The notes below the pieces were generated by a model. It saw only the letters and a program-made list of their open reading frames with translations, was not told the origin of the DNA and searched no databases. A stretch of 64,000 bases of DNA, taken from positions 1 through 64,000 of the forward strand of contig CAMFHE010000026.1 in assembly GCA_945952045.1 (NCBI GenBank), read 5' to 3'. Shown piece after piece: positions 40,796 through 48,988 of the stretch (position 1 is the first letter of the stretch; each line of letters begins with the position of its first letter). A program made the translations under genes and the position numbers. This DNA is from an uncultured Rhizobium sp. GTDB lineage: Bacteria > Pseudomonadota > Alphaproteobacteria > Rhizobiales > Rhizobiaceae.

Positions 40796-42238
40796 ATGGT
40801 TGACCTGTCGTATTTCCATGGTTCGAAAGTTGAGGAGAGCGAAGATACACCTTCGCTGATCCGCCTCAATAATTATGGCGTAACCTTCATCAATGGCACC
40901 GCGCCGGATGCGGACGCCGCAGCCTTCCCATTGGGCCTGACGCTGGTGAAATCGCTGAAGCAGGCGGCTGCGCTCGGCGCGGCCGGTACTTTGCTCGATG
41001 ACCTGACTTACTTCTGTGGCGAAGGCGGCTCGATCGCCATTGTCAATCGTGTTGAGTACAGCGCCGACCCGGCAACGCTGGAAGCGAACTTGATCGGCAA
41101 TGCCGCGTCCCGCACCGGCATCTATGCCGCGCTGCGCTGCAAGGCGCTGTTTCAGCTTAAGCCGCGCGTGCTGATCACCGCTGGCAATACCGGCGCGTGG
41201 ATCGACAACGGCGTTGTCTCTGTCAATGTTACCGCCGGCGGTTCCGGCTATACTTCGGCGCCCACCGTCACGGCTTCGGGCGGCGGCAGCGATGCCGGTA
41301 AGGTCTTGCCGACCCTGCAGGCGGTGTTGGGCGAGGGCGCAAATGCTGGCAAGGTGGTGGCGGTCAATGTCGTCACGCCCGGCAAAAACATGTCGGCGGC
41401 CCCGGCGCTCGCCTTCTCTGGCGGTGCTGGCACCGGTGCGGCGGCAACCGCCAATATCGGCGATGTCGGCAATGCGTTGAATTCGGCTCTTAACACCGTG
41501 GCGAACGAGATTGACGCCCGTGGCTATGTGGATGGCCCCAACACCACCGATGCGGAGGCGGTACGCTGGCGGCAGACGCTCGGAAGCCGCATAATGGGTA
41601 TCGACCCGATGGGCATTAAGAACCTTGCCGGCACGCCCGTTCCCGTGCGTGCCGCACCTGTCTTCGCCGGGGTTCGCGCCCGTGTCGTCGCCTCTAATGA
41701 GGGTGTCTCGGGCTCGGTCTCGAACAAGGAAATTCGCACCCTCGACGGTGCGGCTCGTACCATCGTTTATCCGCAGGATTCGAACTACCTCAATAGCAAT
41801 CAGGTCTCGACTATCATCAATGAGAAGGGGTTGCGCACTTGGGGGTCACGTCTCGCGGCAAGCAACGCGCTTTGGCAGTTTGACAGCGTTCGCGCTGTCG
41901 CCGACATGCTGAAAGACGATATCGAGGACATCTATTTCGAGTGGGTCGACAAGAAGTTCAAGGCACACAATTTGAAGATGCTGGTCGAGGACGGCAATGC
42001 GCTGATGCGCACCCGCACGCTCAACACGGATATTCTTGGCGGTCGTGTCTGGCTTGCTGATCTCAATACGCCGTCTCTCAATGCGCAGGGCAAGGTTTTC
42101 TTGGACTGCGAGTTTGAGCCGGTCGTGCCGATGGAACAAATCCATGTCACCACCTATCGCAACATCCTGTACTTCCAGCTTGTTCTGGACCAGGTGCGCG
42201 GCGCTATCGAAAACGGTCCGCTGACGCTGGCGGCATAA
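40796..42238 (+). CDS. Tail sheath protein (gpFI) with an inserted repeat domain
   Basis: 480 residues. The start (YFHGSKVEESEDTPSLIRL), YVDGPNTTDAEAVRWRQTLG, SRIMGIDPMG, and the C-terminal QIHVTTYRNILYFQLVLDQV identify a P2-type sheath. Residues about 139-221 are extra compared with P2: two Gly-rich beta repeats (VNVTAGGSGYTSAPTVTASG and VNVVTPGKNMSAAPALAFSG) between the LKPRVLITAGNT and GYVDGPNT segments. It forms the contractile sheath. A 76-base gap precedes it with GGAG before the ATG. Confidence 0.92.
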   Translation: MVDLSYFHGSKVEESEDTPSLIRLNNYGVTFINGTAPDADAAAFPLGLTLVKSLKQAAALGAAGTLLDDLTYFCGEGGSIAIVNRVEYSADPATLEANLIGNAASRTGIYAALRCKALFQLKPRVLITAGNTGAWIDNGVVSVNVTAGGSGYTSAPTVTASGGGSDAGKVLPTLQAVLGEGANAGKVVAVNVVTPGKNMSAAPALAFSGGAGTGAAATANIGDVGNALNSALNTVANEIDARGYVDGPNTTDAEAVRWRQTLGSRIMGIDPMGIKNLAGTPVPVRAAPVFAGVRARVVASNEGVSGSVSNKEIRTLDGAARTIVYPQDSNYLNSNQVSTIINEKGLRTWGSRLAASNALWQFDSVRAVADMLKDDIEDIYFEWVDKKFKAHNLKMLVEDGNALMRTRTLNTDILGGRVWLADLNTPSLNAQGKVFLDCEFEPVVPMEQIHVTTYRNILYFQLVLDQVRGAIENGPLTLAA

Positions 42239-42257
42239 TCAGGAAAGGCCGCCGTCC

Positions 42258-42767
42258 ATGGCGAAAGAAATTCCCTGCTATATCCTTCGCGATTGCTTGC
42301 TGTTCATCAATCGCGAAAACAAGATCGGTCAGATCGGTGATGTCACCTTGCCGGCCATCGAAGCCAAGCGGGAGGACATGCGCAACGGCGGCATGATCCG
42401 CCCGCGTAAAGTCTATCTCGGTTACGAGGCGACCGAATTTTCGTTCAAGATGCCGGGATTCGATCCGCAGGTCATGAAACTATTCGGATTGGCGCCAGGC
42501 ACCGAAACGCCCTTCATGATCACGGGGGCGCTGGTCGACGAGGATGGCGAAGTCCATTCCGGCGTGATCAGCATTCGCGGCGTCATCTACAAGCCGAACC
42601 ACGGCACATGGCAGGGCGGCACCCTTGCCGAAAACGATTACGCCGTCGATGTGCGCTGGCACAAGCTCGAAGTCGATGGCGAGGCCATTCAAGAGGTCGA
42701 TGACTTCGACATCAAGATCGGCGGCCAGTCTCAATATCAGGGCATTCGCAACGCTCTCCTCCTCTAA
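42258..42767 (+). CDS. Major tail tube protein (gpFII)
   Basis: 169 residues of the P2 FII family (YILRDCLLFINRENKIGQIG, DVTLPAIEAKREDMRNGGM, then DNFDIKIGGQSQYQGIRNAL-like end). It makes the inner tube beneath the sheath. Nineteen bases after the sheath gene, as in P2. Confidence 0.92.
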   Translation: MAKEIPCYILRDCLLFINRENKIGQIGDVTLPAIEAKREDMRNGGMIRPRKVYLGYEATEFSFKMPGFDPQVMKLFGLAPGTETPFMITGALVDEDGEVHSGVISIRGVIYKPNHGTWQGGTLAENDYAVDVRWHKLEVDGEAIQEVDDFDIKIGGQSQYQGIRNALLL

Positions 42768-42779
42768 AGGAATTTCCCC

Positions 42780-43043
42780 TTGGTATCCTTCACCCTGACA
42801 AAGCCCGTCGAGCACAACGGGCAGACTTTTGACGTGCTCACTTTCCGCGAGGCAACCGCCGGCGACATGATGACGGCCGAAGGCTTCGGCGGCTCGGTAT
42901 CGCAGACGGCTGCCGTGCTTGCCTGCATGGCCGACATTCCCTTGCCGGCCTTCCGCAAGATCAGCGCTCGCGATTTCAACCGCATCATGGTCGCCACCGC
43001 AGAACTCATGGGAAACGACCCGGCGGGCACGACTGGGGCGTAA
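42780..43043 (+). CDS. Tail assembly chaperone E
   Basis: 87 residues from TTG 42780 with AAAGGAA upstream. MVSFTLTKPVEHNGQTFDVL, TFREATAGDMMTAEGFGGSV and ISARDFNRIMVATAELMGND match the gpE/gp41 family. This is the unshifted product. A canonical slippery heptamer lies 9 codons before its stop. Confidence 0.88.
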   Translation: MVSFTLTKPVEHNGQTFDVLTFREATAGDMMTAEGFGGSVSQTAAVLACMADIPLPAFRKISARDFNRIMVATAELMGNDPAGTTGA

Positions 43044-43168
43044 TCGTCCATTTCGTCGCCCGCTTCGCATCGACACCCCTCGACGTCATCGAGGGGTGGT
43101 CTCCCGAAAAACTGTTGCTGCATTTTGAGGCCGCGATGCGGCTGCAGGATGCCTTGAATGGAAAATGA
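42780..43168 (+). CDS. Tail assembly chaperone E' (predicted -1 frameshift product)
   Basis: Reading shifts back one base at GGGAAAC (43010-43016). Downstream the -1 frame stays open for 50 residues (RPGGHDWGVIVHFVARFAST, PLDVIEGWSPEKLLLHFEAA) and stops at 43166. The total of 129 residues is close to the E+E' product of P2. Such E/E' pairs, overlapping the tape measure gene, help the tape measure assemble. The extension has no start codon of its own, which supports frameshifting. The stop overlaps the tape measure ATG. Confidence 0.8.
43010..43016 (+). other. Programmed -1 ribosomal frameshift site (slippery heptamer GGGAAAC)
   Basis: Reads G GGA AAC in the E frame, a perfect X XXY YYZ heptamer. 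It lies 25 bases before the E stop and within the stretch where the -1 frame is open. Confidence 0.8.
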
Positions 43169-45483
43169 CCATGGGCGGCGTTCAACAAAGCACATTGCGG
43201 ATGACGCTCCTCGACGAGGTCACTGCCCGCGCGAAACTCATCAATGGCGCTTTGCGCGGTGTGCAGAATCAGGCCCGCGGCTTCATGGCGCCGTTTCGCG
43301 GGATGGCGGGCCAGGTGCTTGCCATCGGCGGCGCCTATGTCGGCTTCAACGAAACCGTCGTCGAAAGCTTTCAGAAGGCGCGGGAAGCCCAGGCCGCCAT
43401 GACTGAAATCGGCATCAAGGCCGATCTGTCAGCAACCCAGTTGCAGCAGATGAACCAGCGCCTCGTCGCCATCGCGCCGAACGTCAACCAGTTCGCCACC
43501 GACCTGCGCGGCGGTGTCGATACCATGCTTGCCATGGGCATCTCTGCCGACGAGGCAATGGGCGCGATTGCGCCGATCGGCAAGGCGTCTACCGCTACCG
43601 CCGCGTCGATTACCGACCTGTCGTCGGCCTCGACCAGCGCCATGCAGAACCTTGGTGTGATGCCGGCCGAAATCGGCAAGATGCTGGACGGGATGACGAG
43701 CGCCGGCAATGCCGGCGCCTTCGAGCTTCGCGACATGGCGCAGTATTTCCCGCAGCTGACCGCCTCGGCACAGACGCTTGGTCTGCACGGGACCAAGGGC
43801 GTGTTCGACATGGCGGCGGCCTTGCAGATTGCCCGTCGTGGCGCTGGCGATGCCTCGACGGCGGCAAACAATCTGTCGGACTTCATGGGCAAGATCGTCA
43901 CGCCGCAGACGATCAAGAATTTCAAGAAATTCGGTGTCGACGTCACCAAGGAATTGCGGGATGCCAACAAGAATGGCATTTCGCCGATCGAACATTTCAT
44001 CAAGCTGATCGACAAGAAGACCGAAGGCGGCAAGCCGGAGCTTCTGACACAGCTTTTTGGTGACAAGCAGACGCTGGATTTCATCCGGCCGATGATTGCC
44101 GGGATGAAAGACTATCTGCGCATCCGCGGCGATGCCGAGAATGCGACGGGTGCGGTCGATGAAGCCTTTCGCCGGCGCATGGGCGATGCCGAACAGAAGA
44201 TCAAATCCTTCTGGGTCGCCATGGAAAACCTGCGCACGGCGGTCGGCGGCAATCTCTTGGGGCCGATCTCGCGCCAGGCGGAAGAACTGGCCGGCGTGCT
44301 CAACACGCTCGACCAGCGCTTCACAGTCTTCGATCGCCTGAAGGCCAGCGCCGAAGGTTTCTGGAAAGGCCTTGGCTTCGGTGGCGATGCCGGCGCCGGC
44401 TCGCTGAAGGAATTCATCTTTGGCGTCCGCGATGCCGGCAAGGCAGCGGATGAATATGGTCGCGCCTTCGGCCAGTTTTACGAATACGGGCAGGGCCTGC
44501 GATCGCTGACCAGCGCCATCAACGAGAGCCCGGTGCTAAAGTTCCTGACCGAACTTGGCGTCACGGCTGCCGCCATGGGCGTGTCGAAGTGGTTCAAGCT
44601 CTTCGCGCTGGCGGCCGGTATCAAGGCTGTCATCGATGCCGCCAAGGGCGCAAGCTCCATCGGCGAATTCATCGAAAACCTGAGAGGGCTTTCGGCGCTG
44701 GAATGGGCGGGCATTGGGGCCGGCCTGTTGATGATCGCGGCGCGGGCGAAAAACCTGCTCAAGCTGTTCGAAGGCCTGCGCAAGGCCGCGCCGGCAGTCC
44801 CCGAAACGCTGCCGGGAAAGCCAGGCGCGCCAAACGCTCCGCCGGTTCGTCCGCGCATTCCGGGCGGCCGGCCGGGCACGGCTGGCCCGTGGGGGCGGGT
44901 GCCTTATGAGAGCAATCTGCCAACCGGCGCGAAAGTCACCTCGACGGGTGTCCAGAACATCGGCACGCGATTTGCGCCACCGACGCCATCATTGCTGACG
45001 CGGGCGGGAAATTGGGCGAAGGGCCTTGGCGGCGGGCTGTTGCGGGGCGGCGTCCCGGCGCTGCTGGGCTATCTCGGTGAAGAGGGCATTCGTTCCGGCT
45101 TCAAGTCTGCCTATGGCGACAAGTACCGTGAAGCGCCTGGCATCGGCGAATCCTTCTCCGGTTGGTGGGATACCATGCGCAACCCGGAAACATGGCTTGG
45201 CCCCGCCGCCAAGGATGGCTTCAGCTTTCGCAACCACAACGGCATTGAAACCAAGGCCGCCGAAAACGCGCCCGTGCGCATTGACGCCTCGAGCATCGCG
45301 GAAATGACGCGGCCGGCCGGCGTGCAGGATGTCCGCGTGACCAATCTGCAGCCGCCGAACATCACCGTGCATGCCCCGATCAGCATTACCGGCGTCAGCG
45401 ATCCGCAGGCGGCGGCCGATGCGGCGATCGCCAAGCTGGGCGCGCAGATCAAGGCGCGGTCGGACGCGAATTTCAGCGACTGA
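43165..45483 (+). CDS. Tail tape measure protein
   Basis: 772 residues of the TP901-type tape measure family: TARAKLINGALRGVQNQARG, then ATQLQQMNQRLVAIAPNVNQ, FATDLRGGVDTMLAMGISAD, and a long helical body. Two hydrophobic segments (ALAAGIKAVIDAAKGASS region and WAGIGAGLLMIAARAKNLL) may enter the host membrane. Its length sets tail length. It overlaps the E' stop as ATGA. Confidence 0.92.
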   Translation: MTMGGVQQSTLRMTLLDEVTARAKLINGALRGVQNQARGFMAPFRGMAGQVLAIGGAYVGFNETVVESFQKAREAQAAMTEIGIKADLSATQLQQMNQRLVAIAPNVNQFATDLRGGVDTMLAMGISADEAMGAIAPIGKASTATAASITDLSSASTSAMQNLGVMPAEIGKMLDGMTSAGNAGAFELRDMAQYFPQLTASAQTLGLHGTKGVFDMAAALQIARRGAGDASTAANNLSDFMGKIVTPQTIKNFKKFGVDVTKELRDANKNGISPIEHFIKLIDKKTEGGKPELLTQLFGDKQTLDFIRPMIAGMKDYLRIRGDAENATGAVDEAFRRRMGDAEQKIKSFWVAMENLRTAVGGNLLGPISRQAEELAGVLNTLDQRFTVFDRLKASAEGFWKGLGFGGDAGAGSLKEFIFGVRDAGKAADEYGRAFGQFYEYGQGLRSLTSAINESPVLKFLTELGVTAAAMGVSKWFKLFALAAGIKAVIDAAKGASSIGEFIENLRGLSALEWAGIGAGLLMIAARAKNLLKLFEGLRKAAPAVPETLPGKPGAPNAPPVRPRIPGGRPGTAGPWGRVPYESNLPTGAKVTSTGVQNIGTRFAPPTPSLLTRAGNWAKGLGGGLLRGGVPALLGYLGEEGIRSGFKSAYGDKYREAPGIGESFSGWWDTMRNPETWLGPAAKDGFSFRNHNGIETKAAENAPVRIDASSIAEMTRPAGVQDVRVTNLQPPNITVHAPISITGVSDPQAAADAAIAKLGAQIKARSDANFSD

Positions 45484-45517
45484 CCGCGCCGACATTTCTT
45501 CTTCGAAAGGAGGTCCC

Positions 45518-45961
45518 ATGTCTGGACCTGTGGGTATGACGCTGGGCGCCTTCCCCTTTGAAAGTCTGGGTTTCGGCTATGATACGGTCGGCCGCCGGCT
45601 CAACACACCATGGGCGGATGTGCCGGTCGCCCAGGGGCTGGATCAGCAGCAATGGACCGGCCCGACCTCGGAAGAGGTCACTATTCGCGGCGTTCTGTTT
45701 CCGGTGGAATATGGGGGGCAAGCCTCGCTGGAAGGCATCGTCGCGGCGGCCAATTCCGGCGTGCCGTTGATGCTGGTGTCCGGCAGCAATGTGCAGGGAA
45801 TCATCCACGGCATGTTCACGGTCCAGAGTGTCGACGAGGATCGCAGCTTTCACAATCGCCAGGGCGTGCCGCAGCGCAATGGCTATTCCATCACCCTGAA
45901 ACGCTATGGCCGCGCCGTTTCCGGTGGTGGCCTCGGCTCGATCCTCTCTCTGTTCGGATGA
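45518..45961 (+). CDS. Tail protein U
   Basis: 147 residues from ATG 45518 with a perfect AAAGGAGG. GAFPFESLGFGYDTVGRRLN, WTGPTSEEVTIRGVLFPVEY and FHNRQGVPQRNGYSITLKRY are gpU signatures of P2-type tails. Structural role near the tail tip or tube. Confidence 0.88.
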   Translation: MSGPVGMTLGAFPFESLGFGYDTVGRRLNTPWADVPVAQGLDQQQWTGPTSEEVTIRGVLFPVEYGGQASLEGIVAAANSGVPLMLVSGSNVQGIIHGMFTVQSVDEDRSFHNRQGVPQRNGYSITLKRYGRAVSGGGLGSILSLFG

Positions 45962-45965
45962 CGCC

Positions 45966-46178
45966 ATGCCGAAAACCTACATCACCAAGCAGGGCGAAAC
46001 CGTCGATATGGCCTGCGCTGCCACCTATGGCCGAACGGGCGAGGTCACCGAAGCCGTTCTGTCCGCCAATCCGGGGCTTGCGGCGCTGGGGCCAATCCTG
46101 CCGCTGGGCACGGTGATCTCGATGCCGGACATTGCCGACCCCTCGACCGCGCCAATCCTGAAACAGCTATGGGACTGA
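45966..46178 (+). CDS. Tail protein X (LysM-like)
   Basis: 70 residues (MPKTYITKQGETVDMACAAT, then EAVLSANPGLAALGPILPLG). The LysM-like fold of gpX binds peptidoglycan. Order U-X-D as in P2. Confidence 0.88.
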   Translation: MPKTYITKQGETVDMACAATYGRTGEVTEAVLSANPGLAALGPILPLGTVISMPDIADPSTAPILKQLWD

Positions 46179-46179
46179 C

Positions 46180-47319
46180 ATGCATCCTCGCGTTTATGTC
46201 ACGGTCGACGGCAAAGCGGTCGCCGGCGCCTTTTATGAACGGTTGGTGTCGATCACCGTCACCGACAAGGATGGGGATTCCGCCGATATCGTCGATATCG
46301 AGTTGAACGATGGTCCGCCGGAATTCCTTGCCATCCCGCGTAAGGGCGCCATCATCGATGTGCAGATGGGCTATGTCGAAACCGGCATGCGCTCGCTCGG
46401 CAAATTCACGGTCGACAAGGTGCAGCTTAAAATCCTGCCCTATTCCATGTCGATTTCCGGCAAGGCGGCCGATCTGCGCTCCGGCAAGCTGAAGCAGCGC
46501 ATGGAGCGCCATTGGGACAAGAAAACGCTGGGCGATATCGTGTCGCAGATCGCCGGCGAGGCCGGCTTGCAACCGGCCATCGATCCCGATCTGGCAAAGA
46601 TCGAATATCCCTGGCTCGGTCAGCAGGATGAAACCAGCATCCATTTCCTGCGCCGTCTGGCGGATCGGCATGGCGGCCTGTTTTCGGTGAAGGGTGGCCG
46701 GCTGATCTTCGCGAAAAAGGGGTCCGGCAATGCCGCTTCCGGCGCCTTCGTCGGCTCGGTGGTGGTTACGCCTTCAATGATCCGGCCGGGCAGTTGCACG
46801 GTCGAGGCAAACGACCGGACGAAATACAGCAAGGTCGTCGCCTATTATCAGGATGGCGACGAGGCCAAACGCCGGGAAATCGAGGCGGATGCGGATGCCG
46901 ATGGCGACAGCGTTTTTCGAATTCCCGAAGCGTTTGCCTCGGTCGACGAGGCTGACAAGGCGGCGCAGGCGAAGGCCAAGGCGCTGAAGCGCGGCGAGGG
47001 GTCCGGCTCGGTCGAGGTGCCGGGCGATACCGGCATTTGCTCCGGCGCGCCATTGCTGTTTCAGGATGTGCGGCCCGGTGTCGATGGCGTTCCCTATGTC
47101 ATCGATACGGCGACCCATAAATACACCAAGCTTGCCGGCTATGGGACCGGCATTGCCTTCAAGCTCTATGACGGCAAGTCTGGGGGCGAAGGCTCCGGGT
47201 CTGGGAAAGGCAAGTCGTCGAAAGACGACAAGGTCGCGCCGAATTCACCATCCGGCACGCCGGCGACACCGAACGAATGGTCGAGCGCCAATCGGATCGG
47301 ACGGACGGACGAAAACTAG
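46180..47319 (+). CDS. Late control gene D protein (baseplate hub)
   Basis: 379 residues of the gpD/gp27-like hub family (VYVTVDGKAVAGAFYERLVS, ITVTDKDGDSADIVDIELND, GSCTVEANDRTKYSKVVAYY). The last 60 residues are a low-complexity Gly/Ser/Lys tail (GEGSGSGKGKSSKDDK). It is the last of the P2-type tail genes. In P2 the name comes from early genetics; the product is structural. Confidence 0.9.
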   Translation: MHPRVYVTVDGKAVAGAFYERLVSITVTDKDGDSADIVDIELNDGPPEFLAIPRKGAIIDVQMGYVETGMRSLGKFTVDKVQLKILPYSMSISGKAADLRSGKLKQRMERHWDKKTLGDIVSQIAGEAGLQPAIDPDLAKIEYPWLGQQDETSIHFLRRLADRHGGLFSVKGGRLIFAKKGSGNAASGAFVGSVVVTPSMIRPGSCTVEANDRTKYSKVVAYYQDGDEAKRREIEADADADGDSVFRIPEAFASVDEADKAAQAKAKALKRGEGSGSVEVPGDTGICSGAPLLFQDVRPGVDGVPYVIDTATHKYTKLAGYGTGIAFKLYDGKSGGEGSGSGKGKSSKDDKVAPNSPSGTPATPNEWSSANRIGRTDEN

Positions 47320-47493
47320 ACGGCGCGAAAAGCAACGTACGGAAAAAAACGACGGAAAAGTCAGGGCATGTTCGCATTTGTTGCAATTTCCCGTTTGACT
47401 TTCTCTTTTTCTACCGCAAGTCTTATCTCTAGTTGTATTAAGTCGGAATGAATATCAATCAAAGAGATCGGTTTTCAAATTTAGGAGAGCCCG

Positions 47494-47730
47494 ATGGGTC
47501 GGCGTGCCGAACGAGAGAATGAAATTCCTCTGTTGGCTGAAACCTTCATTTATCTTGGTGCGCAGCTTCGCAGTATTGGCGATCGAAACCTGCGGTATTT
47601 CATAAATATGGTGTCGGAAGACTTGGAGGACTTCATGAAGAGTCCGACGAGGCAGAGACGGGCGCGTCGTGAGAAAGAGTTGTCTGCTCCCGCCCCTCAG
47701 CCTCCATCTGAGACGCAAACAGCGCCTTGA
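47494..47730 (+). CDS. Hypothetical protein, convergent with 47633 gene
   Basis: 78 residues (MGRRAERENEIPLLAETFIY, LGAQLRSIGDRNLRYFINMV), ending basic and Pro-rich. GGAGAG precedes the ATG, and an AT-rich 174-base gap upstream (47320-47493) may hold its promoter. It overlaps the convergent 47633 gene by 98 bases, so at least one of the two ends may be misread. Confidence 0.5.
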   Translation: MGRRAERENEIPLLAETFIYLGAQLRSIGDRNLRYFINMVSEDLEDFMKSPTRQRRARREKELSAPAPQPPSETQTAP

Positions 47731-47914
47731 CTGCGGCAAGCGTTTCGCCGGGGCCTGAGCCGCGCAGGTGGTCCGCCTCGGCAAGCTTCATCGCAGCCTT
47801 TAGCTGAAGCCGGTATTCGGGACCGATGGTCTTGTCCAGGGCCGCGCGTGCCTCCTCGACGGTCATGTTGCGGGTGGGCTTGCGTCTATGGAGGGTATGC
47901 GGTCGGAAAATCAT
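47633..47914 (-). CDS. Hypothetical protein (93 residues)
   Basis: Basic start (MIFRPHTLHRRKPTRNMTVE), then a helical part (EARAALDKTIGPEYRLQLKA, AMKLAEADHLRGSGPGETLA). No family assigned. An internal ATG at 47866 is also possible. First of the short leftward genes between tail and lysis. Confidence 0.55.
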   Translation of the reverse strand: MIFRPHTLHRRKPTRNMTVEEARAALDKTIGPEYRLQLKAAMKLAEADHLRGSGPGETLAAVKALFASQMEAEGREQTTLSHDAPVSASSDSS

Positions 47915-48029
47915 TTTCTTGGACCCTGCTTGCTTTTCCGTAAGTCTCGGCTTCCCGGCGGCGGTGTAATTGTCTAGGGCTTCAACTTCTGGGAGTCAAT
48001 ATCCCTGACATTGTCAAACGTTTTTGACC

Positions 48030-48128
48030 TCATAAGCCGGTGACCACAGCGAAAAGCCGCAGGCAGATACTCGCGGCGATCACTGCAGCGAAACACAGCA
48101 TCATGATGAAAACGAGACGTCTGCTCAT
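48030..48128 (-). CDS. 32-residue membrane microprotein
   Basis: MSRRLVFIMMLCFAAVIAAS then ICLRLFAVVTGL: a basic N-terminus and one hydrophobic helix. The ATG overlaps the stop of the zinc-ribbon gene as ATGA, indicating coupling. Too short for family assignment; it may be a lysis-associated or regulatory membrane peptide. Confidence 0.45.
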   Translation of the reverse strand: MSRRLVFIMMLCFAAVIAASICLRLFAVVTGL

Positions 48129-48382
48129 CGCTTCATCCTTGCTATCACGAATTTGTTCCCCGGCTTCTGGTTGCAGACGACGCAGCGCAGGCGCGGCGAC
48201 AGGTTGACGAGGCTGGCGCGCTTTCCGAACCGGCGGGCGAGGTCATAGCGGTCGAGCCAGCCGGTGCGATGGCATTTGCAGCAAAGCGCGCCGACCACAT
48301 ACCATTCCGGCAGGGTGGAAAAGGTCAACGCCTGATCGAATCTTGGGTCGGCCGCCTCCACCGCTTTGGCGGCCGTTGCCAA
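48125..48382 (-). CDS. Zinc-ribbon phage protein
   Basis: Up to 85 residues with two CxxC pairs (LCCKCHRTGWL and LRCVVCNQKPG) 29 residues apart, a zinc-ribbon spacing, and a basic end. The first possible start is TTG 48382; a GTG eight codons in is also possible. The upstream gene overlaps it in another frame by 140 bases. Confidence 0.6.
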   Translation of the reverse strand: MATAAKAVEAADPRFDQALTFSTLPEWYVVGALCCKCHRTGWLDRYDLARRFGKRASLVNLSPRLRCVVCNQKPGNKFVIARMKR

Positions 48383-48671
48383 GAGGGGGCGGCTGCTCCG
48401 GGGCGCGCCGCGTCGTCATGATGTGACGCCCGTTGAAATGAACCAGCACCGTCCCGGGACGCTGCCGTATCGCTTCTTCAAACGCCGCATTCGAAACCGA
48501 ACCATCCGGTGAAATGCTGATCGTTTCCAGAAGCTGCCCGCCGGCGTCGGGCTCTTCGCTCCAAACCTCGACGAAAAAGTAGTGCTCTCGTGTCAGCCCG
48601 GCATTCTCCCGCCGGGGCAGCGGAATGACAGCGCCGCGCGGGGCCAGATCGATGCTGCGTCGGTGTTTCAT
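48243..48671 (-). CDS. Hypothetical protein overlapping the zinc-ribbon gene
   Basis: 142 residues. The first 95 (LTREHYFFVEVWSEEPDAGG, QLLETISISPDGSVSNAAFE, EAIRQRPGTVLVHFNGRHIM) look like normal protein. The rest is read out of frame through the zinc-ribbon gene and is likely a non-functional tail, or the sequence carries a frameshift. Function unknown. Confidence 0.5.
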   Translation of the reverse strand: MKHRRSIDLAPRGAVIPLPRRENAGLTREHYFFVEVWSEEPDAGGQLLETISISPDGSVSNAAFEEAIRQRPGTVLVHFNGRHIMTTRRAPEQPPPLGNGRQSGGGGRPKIRSGVDLFHPAGMVCGRRALLQMPSHRLARPL

Positions 48672-48763
48672 GGCTTGGGGCCTTGGAGGTTCGTTCCGTA
48701 AACGTTCTCGTTTTTCGCCCCCGGAGTCAACCGGCTCTCCTCCATTTATAGGATTTTGTTCCC

Positions 48764-48988
48764 ATGCGTCTCGCTGATGATTGGCGGGCGGTGCTCCGGC
48801 GTGCCTGGAGCATTCGCCTGATTGCGCTTGGCATCTTTTGTCAGGCCCTCGAATTCGTCTGGCCGTTTCTCGACGGCGCCTTGCCCATCCCGCCGCGCAG
48901 TTTCGCCGCCCTGGGCTTTTTCATTTCCGTTGCCGCTATCGTCGCCCGCCTTGTGGCGCAGAAAGGTCTTTCCGATGCCGATCCGTAA
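48764..48988 (+). CDS. Putative holin / small phage membrane protein
   Basis: 74 residues with two hydrophobic helices (IRLIALGIFCQALEFVWPFL and SFAALGFFISVAAIVARLVA) and a charged N-terminus (MRLADDWRAVLRRAW). It lies just before the endolysin and overlaps it by 14 bases, as expected of a holin in the lysis cassette. Confidence 0.72.
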   Translation: MRLADDWRAVLRRAWSIRLIALGIFCQALEFVWPFLDGALPIPPRSFAALGFFISVAAIVARLVAQKGLSDADP

